Notes under the pieces: model-generated
Databases searched by the model: none
What the model saw: the letters and a program-made list of their open reading frames with translations, nothing else
What the model was told of the DNA's origin: nothing
From: Durio zibethinus
Lineage: Eukaryota; Streptophyta; Magnoliopsida; Malvales; Malvaceae
Reading direction: 5' to 3'
Length of the DNA: 64,000 bases
NCBI RefSeq assembly: GCF_002303985.1
Contig: NW_019167926.1
Span: forward strand, 7,522,206 to 7,586,205
Translations under genes and position numbers: made by a program
Shown here: one piece after another, positions 57,412 to 64,000 of the stretch
Layout of the letters: every line of letters begins with the position of its first letter
How positions within the stretch are numbered: position 1 is the stretch's first letter

Positions 57412-57700
57412 TGCAAAAGGACAGACTGTGATGGTCATAGCTAGAAGATTAATTGAAAGGGTTTAGGCTATCAAGTTAAAAGATTGAAATTTAAAGAACA
57501 ATTGGAATGAGAAAGATATAGGAGAATGGTTTCCTTTACATAAGAAGGTAATTACACTTCCGACGTTTGGTTCAATCATTATTATTCAAAAATATAAGTT
57601 TTAAATGAAAGTTTATCTCAATTAATTTATATAATTTTTTTTTTTTAAAATACAACAAATTTAAAATTTGAATTTCAATAACTACAATCTCTTACAATCT
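57412..57700 (-). promoter_or_regulatory. Upstream region of the ankyrin pseudogene
   Basis: GCTAGAAGATTAATTGAAAG and GGAGAATGGTTTCCTTTACA recur ahead of the second copy (58830-58940), so the leader and promoter were duplicated together with exon 1. A TATA-like element is better kept in the second copy (CTTTATATAAG). Confidence 0.55.
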
Positions 57701-58534
57701 TTCTTTTTATTCCAAAACTACCAACTTCTTTATAAAAGAAAGAGCTGAGATATTAAATTCTTTGATTTTACTGGCCATGCTCTTGGAGTGCTTTATTATC
57801 AACATCCTTGAGATCCTCAAGTAATGATCCTCAAATAATGAGTAAAAAAAATTAGACAACTATTATCTCTTTTATTTAATTTAAAATTAATAGTGACTTT
57901 TTTTTCGGATAAACTCTCATATCAATGATAAACGATTAAAAGTGGATAATAAGGGATCAAAATAAAAGACATTAAGACAAAAAAACAAAGTATGTGGACA
58001 TCATTGGATAGATTGCAATAGAAATTTCATTCTCCCTTTATTTCATTTTTTTTTAATTTTTTTATGAAATGTCTTGAAATTATATTTTATTTTTTTAAAT
58101 ATCTAAAATTTTTATTCTTTATATTTTAAAATTTTTTGACTTTTTAATATTAAAAATCACAAAACTTTAATTTTATAAAAAATTTAAATTGTAATATTAA
58201 ATATATTAAAATAAAAAATTTTCTTAAATTCTATAAAAATCGATACATAATAAATATATGGAGACAAAAAATAAAATTTTATTTCTTATAACATTGACAA
58301 GACTAATTTAATAAGTTTTAATTGAGCATAATTAATTTTTTGACCCTTAGATAAGCTTACATCGTTTATTTTTTCATCTGTCAGAAAAAGACATTTATTT
58401 ATATGTTAACTCAAAATATTAGTCATCCTACCAAACTTGGTTTTGTCCAATTTGAAGGTTGCTCCAACTTTCTTCACTTTCTTTTTGAAAAAAAAAAATA
58501 AAATTTTTTTATAAAAAAAGAGGTTGCATTTTGT

Positions 58535-58815
58535 TACCCACGTACAGGAGACAATAGACCGTATCTCTCCGACGGTTTTGCAATGTAAAGGGGCTGAGAC
58601 CATGTTGGTTGAGCTACCCAGTGCATTAATGATGGCTTTGAGTTCACAATTTCCCTACAAAAGCCAATATGCCCTTTAGCTGCAGCTATATTAAATGGAG
58701 TATCAACCAACTCCAACTCATCAATGTCCTTCAAAACATTTCCATTCTCCCTAATACATTCATATAATGCATTGATGCTATCTGCTTCAGCAGCTTTCTT
58801 CAACCTCTCATCCAT
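58535..58815 (-). pseudogene. Second ankyrin copy, truncated
   Basis: It starts MDERLKKAAEADSINALYEC and continues RENGNVLKDIDELELVDTPF NIAAAKGHIGFCREIV, close to the first copy. After KPSLMH it shifts frame (the matching text LNQHGLSPF is in another frame) and ends in DRRDTVYCLLYVGNK-like text before non-coding DNA. The leader (58816-58974) is open in frame, but the first-copy alignment supports the 58815 ATG. No membrane part follows. Confidence 0.85.
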
Positions 58816-60398
58816 TGCGAAGAGGACTCTGATGGTAGTAGCTAGAAGATAAATTGAAAGGGTTTGGGCTATTAGGTCAAAAGATAGAAATTTAAAGAAC
58901 TGGAATGACAAAGGTATGGGAGAATGGTTTCCTTTATATAAGAATTGGAGTAACATTTCGAATGTTTGATTCAATTAATATTATTAAAAAATTCAAGTTT
59001 TGAAAATAAAGATGTTGATTTTATCCATACTTAATGAAAAATTTGATTTTTTATCCGTAAGAAAATGGAGATGAATATTATATGATGAATATAAAAATAG
59101 GGATTTATAAAATTTTAAATTTTTATTGGATATGGGGATAGGGACGAGTAATATAGTATTTGTCCCATACCTATATCATGTATATATTTATATATATATT
59201 TGGTAAATAGATTTTTTATTAAATAATATAAATTATTATTTTAAATTAATTAAAATTAATATATTTTTATTGAAAAATATATATTGATATATATTTATAA
59301 AAAAATTACATAAATATACAAGACAAAAATAAAAAAGTTTTAAAAAAATTTTATTTTTTTATTTTTTAAAAAACTATAGTTATAAGGATTATATATACCC
59401 ATTAAATACTCATGGGGATGGAGATATGAATAAATTTAAAATATTAGTTAAGTATAAAGATGAAAATGAGTATAGTATAAAAATTTAGAGATGGAGATGG
59501 AAAATATTCTATCCTACCCATACCATACTCATTGACATCTCTATTTGAAAGAGAGTTTAATTATTCAAGTAATCTCCCTTAAAAAATAACATTTAATAAA
59601 TTTAGAATTTAAACCGTAGTACTTATAATATCTTTTTTTATTGTTAGGTTTTGATTTCTTACATAAAAAATTTCAAGTTTAGAATTTTTTATTATAAATT
59701 TTTTAAAAATTAATTCAATTAATTTATATAATTATTTTTAAAAATAATATTTAAAAAGTTAAAATTTAATACTTATAACTTTTGTTTCTATCCTCAAACT
59801 ATGACATCTTTATAAAAGAAAGAACTGATATATTGAATTCTTTGCTTTTATTAGCTATGCCTTGGAGTAGTTAATTATCAATATCCTTGAGACCCTCAAA
59901 TAATGAGCAAAAAAAATTAGACAACTGTTATCTCTTATTTTCTATTATTTAATTTAAATGAGTAAAAAAAAATTAGACAATTATTTTTTATTTTTTATTA
60001 TTTAATTTAAAATTAACAGTGAGTTTTACATATACGCTCTCATTCAAATGATAAATGTTTGAAAATGGACACTAAGGATCAAAAGAGAAGAAATTAAGAT
60101 ACAGCAAGTTTTTTTTTTTTTTATAAAATTGATAGGACAAATTTTAAAAGTTTGAATGGTACATCTACCAGAAAAAAGACATTTATTATGGAGTAGTTAA
60201 TTTTGGGGCCCTAGCTAAGCTTACATCATTTACTTTTTTCATTTACCAGAAAAAGACATTTATTATGTAACTCCGAATATTAGTCATCCTACCAGGGTTA
60301 TTTTTGTCCAATTCGAAGTTTGCTGTAACTTTCTTAACTTTCTTTTGAAAAAAAATTAGCTTTTTTCTATATAAAGGAGATCTAATGAGGTTGTTATA

Positions 60399-60472
60399 TA
60401 TCCACGTGCAGGAGACAATAGACCATATCTCTTGGCCGGTTTTCCAAAGCAACGTGAAGGGGGCTGAGACCA
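60399..60472 (-). pseudogene. Ankyrin relic 1 (about 25 codons)
   Basis: The frame reads GLSPLHVALENRPRDMVYCL LHVD and then a stop; it matches GLRPLHIALENGRRDMIDCL of the first ankyrin copy. The flanks match those of the second copy and relic 2. Confidence 0.85.
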
Positions 60473-61887
60473 TTTATTTTTTTTCATCTGCAACAAAAAG
60501 ACATTTATGTATATGTTAACTCCAAATTTGAGTCATCCTACCGAACTTGTTTTTGTCTTGCTCTAACCTTCTTAATCTTATTTTGAAAAAAATGATTTTT
60601 TTTTATATAAAAGAAATCTTAACATAAAAATTAAAAAAATATTATTAGTGTTGGGATTCAGATGGAAGACATATTAAATATCATTTTTTTAAATGATGTT
60701 ATATTTAATTAAATTAAAATTAAAATTTTAAAAACAATAGATTTTGAATAAACCTTTTATTAAGTAATTAATTTCAAAATAAAATGAATTTTACTATGAA
60801 ATTTCATTCACCAATTAATGAATTTTCAAATAGAAATAAAATTATATTAGTATACCAAAAAAGAAATTCAAGATATAAAAAATATAAAAAATACAAAAGC
60901 TAAATATTGTTAATTAATGTAATTTTGTTAGATTTTGTTTTGAAAAAACAAAAGAGATTGTGAATTTTTGAGTTTTTTTTTTTTGACAAAAAGGTACATT
61001 AATCTCTTTCTTCCCAAATGATGATCGTTTAAACCTTTTTTTCCTGAACGGGGCGTTTCAAACTAATCCATGCCATACCATTACTTATGCGATCAATATT
61101 GATTTCATGGCAGTTGAGTTTTTTTTTTCTTTTTAATTTTTTCTGTTTCTTTTTGTCTTCAGTAATTTCATTTGGATTTGCTCTAGTGTCTTGATCAAAT
61201 ATCTATCAACTAATTAAAAATTTTACTGTGCATCCACGTGAAACAAGAGAAGAACTATCCAAAATAACTTAAATTAATAAATTGCTAAACACCCAATAAC
61301 TCCATCTTATTTTTCGTCTTGAAATCAACTCCACCATATTTATTTTTTAATATTAAAAATCATGAAACTTTAATTTTATAAAAAATTTAAAATTTAATAT
61401 TAAATATATTAAAATAATAGTTTTTTAAATTTTCTAAAAATTAATATATAATAAACAATTTGAGACGAAAAAAATAAATTTTTTTTTAACATTGATAAGT
61501 AAAATTTTATAAGTTTTAATCATACATAATTAATTTTTGGGCCTCTAGATAAGCTTGTAAGACAATTTTTTTTATTGTACATAATTAATTTTGGGACCCC
61601 TAAATAAGCTTGCAAGACATTATTTTTTTATCGTACACAATTAATTTTTTAGCCCCTAAATAAGCTTACAGGACATCATTTATTTTTTTCATCTGCCAGA
61701 AGAGTACTTTTATTACAAGACATCATTTATTTTTTTCAACCGCCAGAAAAAGACATTTATTTATGTGTTAACTCCAATTATTAGTGATCCTACCAAGCTT
61801 GATTTTGTCCAATTTGAAGGTTGCTCTAATTTTCTTAACTTTCTTTTTCGAAAAAAAAAAATTTATAAAAGGAGTGCATCATAGCAA

Positions 61888-61969
61888 TGAGGTTGTTACC
61901 CACGTACAGGAGACAATAGACCATATCTCTTGGCCGGTTTTCCAAAGCAATGTGAAGGGAGCTGAGACC
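61888..61969 (-). pseudogene. Ankyrin relic 2 (about 27 codons)
   Basis: The frame reads GLSSLHIALENRPRDMVYCL LYVGNNL, nearly the same as relic 1, with the same breakpoint on its 5' side (GCTGAGACCATTTATTTTT in plus orientation). Confidence 0.85.
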
Positions 61970-62281
61970 ATTTATTTTTTTCATCTGCCATAAAAAGATA
62001 TTTATTTATATTGACTCCAAATATGAATCGTCCTTCCAAATTTGTTTTAGTTTTGTTCTTACATTTTTTTAAATAAAATAATTTTTTATATAAAAATGGT
62101 CTCCACGTAAGAATAAAAAAATATTATTAATGTGGAGATAAAGATGTAAGACATATTAAATATAATATTTTCTTTAAAAATGATCATATGATTTAATTAA
62201 ATTAAATTTTAAATTTTAAAAAATTAGATTTTGAACAAATTTTTTATTATGAATTAATTTCAAAATAAAATGAATTTGACT

Positions 62282-64000
62282 TGTAGATATCAAATTTATC
62301 CGGATTTTAATTAAGAGTTCTCGGATTCTTGGATCGAGATATGATTTTAATTCAACTGCACTTTAGGTCTGATTTTAATTCAATTGAGCCCGGAGTCTAA
62401 TTTCGATTAGGCCCGAAGCCCGTTTTGTTATTTAAGCCCAGCCTACTTTTTATTATATTTTCTTTATTTTATTTTAATTAAACAAAATAGAAAAAAAATG
62501 AAAAAAATGAAAATGAAAAAAAAAAACAAACAGAAGAATATAAAAAAAGAAAAAAACAAAAAAAGAGGGGACTAGTGCGTAGTGACGTGCACGGTACCAC
62601 TGGCACCAGTCCGCCTATGCTTGGCCCTATGCCACTTACTCAGGCACAGGGCCAAGACTAGACAATACCAGTAAAAGAAACAAAAGGCAGAGGGGGGCTG
62701 TGCTTGGGGTACCGTACACGACACCCCCTCTCTGCCAAACTTTGTGCTGTTCACTTAGGCACAAGGCATGGCCAAAGCTGTATAAATAAAGCTCATGGTC
62801 GACCCTAAAAAAAGACAGGGAAAAAATGGAGGAAATCCTACAAAAAAACAAAAGTTTCCAAAATAAAAAAAATCTTCCTGCAAAAAAAAATCATTCAAAT
62901 AAAAAACACAATCCCTTGAAATGGGGAACCTAGCGCCAAAAGCGTTCTTACAAAAAAAAAATCAACTTAGTTGTTAAAAAAAAAGGTTTGACCAAACCTT
63001 TGAGGGTCGATCTACGGTGTTTCAGTGAGATTTAGGCAAAACTAGGCCCAGATCTGTATTTAAGATGTCGAGGAGAATTTTTTAAGATTTTTTAGGATTT
63101 TTTGGCCTCCGAAGACGACTGCCAATGAATGGTGGCCAGCGATCACCTACGACGGTCGGAACGACGGACGGTGACCGGTTGACCGGTTTAGAGAGAGAAG
63201 GTCTAAGAGTGTAGAGAGAGAAAATGAGAAAAGAAAATGAGAGAAATTTTTTTTTTTGGCTTTTATAAAAAGTTAAAAGCCAAAACGACATCGTTTCATT
63301 AAAAGGGTCAAAACGACGTCGTTTTAAGCACCCAAGATCCGTACTTTAACCTGTCGATCAGACCCGAGGTCCTCATAACTGACCCGATAACCTAACTCAC
63401 CTTTGACCCTGATCGATCCAGATAAATCGAATCAGACCAAACCAGACCACGTTGAACTGTTAAACCACCTAGACCGGACCAGACTGCACTGAACCACCAA
63501 ATCTCCCAAACTGAACTGAGCCATCGGACCAAATAGGATCCTGTGTTGATTGGACCATTGATTGGTCCGGTTCAAGTAAAAATAATTTTTGAATTTTTTT
63601 TATTTTTTATAATATTTATGCATGTTAAAATATTTAAATTTGTTAAAATAAGTTTCTTTTTTGTAGTTAAAATTTTTATAATTTTGATAATTCTTAAAAT
63701 AAACTTTAAAAAATAAAAAAATAAACTTAATAATACAAAATTAATAAAAATTGTAAGAAAAGAAAATTTTTACCCGATGATGAGATTCAAAGGTACTCCG
63801 AGTAGCGATACCTACGAAATTTCTATGTGAAATTTTTTTTTAAATACTACCAGTGTATTAGAGTATTTATAAAAAGTTTTCAATACAATAATTTTTTTCT
63901 TTAATAAAAAATAATTAATTAATAAATTAAGAATAGATAATATAAAATGAGAAAAAAAAATTTATCCGATTATAGAATTCTAAAAGTATTCCAAGTAGAA
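62282..64000 (+). repeat. Tat3: third Tat-type LTR, truncated by window end
   Basis: It begins TGTAGATATCAAATTTATCC and then tracks the Tat1 LTR: GTGCACGGTACCACTGGC (62588), CCTAGCGCCAAAAGCG (62929), the palindrome AAAACGACGTCGTTTT (63310-63325), TCCGGTTCAAGTA and ATTTATGCATG...AAATTTGTTA (63570-63645). The start is confirmed by the duplicated array: the sister unit runs on past AAAATGAATTTTACT at 60790, whereas here the text changes at 62282. No ORF is kept. The rest of the element is outside the window. Confidence 0.8.
63310..63325. promoter_or_regulatory. GACGTC palindrome in Tat3 LTR
   Basis: AAAACGACGTCGTTTT, with a decayed neighbour AAAACGACATCGTTT at 63282-63296. It matches the Tat2 LTR palindrome. 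Confidence 0.75.

Larger units (their letters stand above)
57700..62281. repeat. Duplicated AT-rich array carrying ankyrin relics
   Basis: Blocks recur: CTTTATAAAAGAAAGAGCTG at 57730 and, with changes, 59811; AATATTAAAAATCAC/ATG at 58148 and 61351; GTCATCCTACC with TTTTGTCCAATT at 58422 and 60281, and in weaker form at 60531, 61786 and 62020; AAAAATATTATTA...GACATATTAAATAT at 60635 and 62120. The units are partly overlapping duplications of the 3' side of a truncated ankyrin gene. Gaps between relics contain no other gene. Confidence 0.75.

Overview
The window is plant nuclear DNA. It has short exons split by AT-rich GT..AG introns, a plant-specific flavonoid gene, Tat/Ogre-like Ty3/gypsy LTR elements and an En/Spm (CACTA) transposon. 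The chalcone isomerase protein is of rosid type and looks close to malvid proteins (Malvales or Sapindales); that placement is from memory and weak.

Left part (1-9.9 kb), genic. A minus-strand coiled-coil-type gene of unknown function runs off the left edge; five of its exons are visible, 206 residues. It is divergent to a complete four-exon chalcone isomerase gene (CHI, 6187-8626, 232 aa, type I by residues), with about 3.2 kb of AT-rich DNA between them. The CHI promoter carries two G-boxes, a MYB-type ACCTACC site and a TATA box.

Middle (9.9-53.3 kb), a stack of nested transposons. After a Copia RT/RNase H fragment comes an old Ty3/gypsy copy (gypsy-A, 10965-12018 and 51873-53066). It is split inside its integrase by a Tat-like LTR element (Tat1, 12019-51872). 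The 3' LTR of Tat1 is split by CACTA DNA (25241-50983, duplicated target AAT). The Ulp1-like gene of the CACTA is split in turn by a second Tat-like element (Tat2, 38974-48626, duplicated target ACCCC). Each layer can be removed on paper to rejoin the layer outside it. LTR divergence read by eye agrees with the order: about 15% in a sample of Tat1 and about 3% in a sample of Tat2. Both Tat elements carry gag remnants but no recognisable pol, so both look non-autonomous.

Right part (53.3-64 kb), decayed genes. A chalcone isomerase exon-4 relic (53358-53518) lies about 45 kb from the intact CHI, which points to a former second CHI copy. Next is an ankyrin-repeat membrane-protein pseudogene on the minus strand (54083-57411), with a premature stop, a GC donor and a frameshift. 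A truncated second ankyrin copy and two short relics follow in a duplicated AT-rich array. From 62282 to the window end there is the start of a third Tat-type LTR, inserted into one unit of that array.

The only genes likely to be functional are the coiled-coil gene and CHI. Everything else is transposon or gene relic. No RNA gene or CRISPR was seen.
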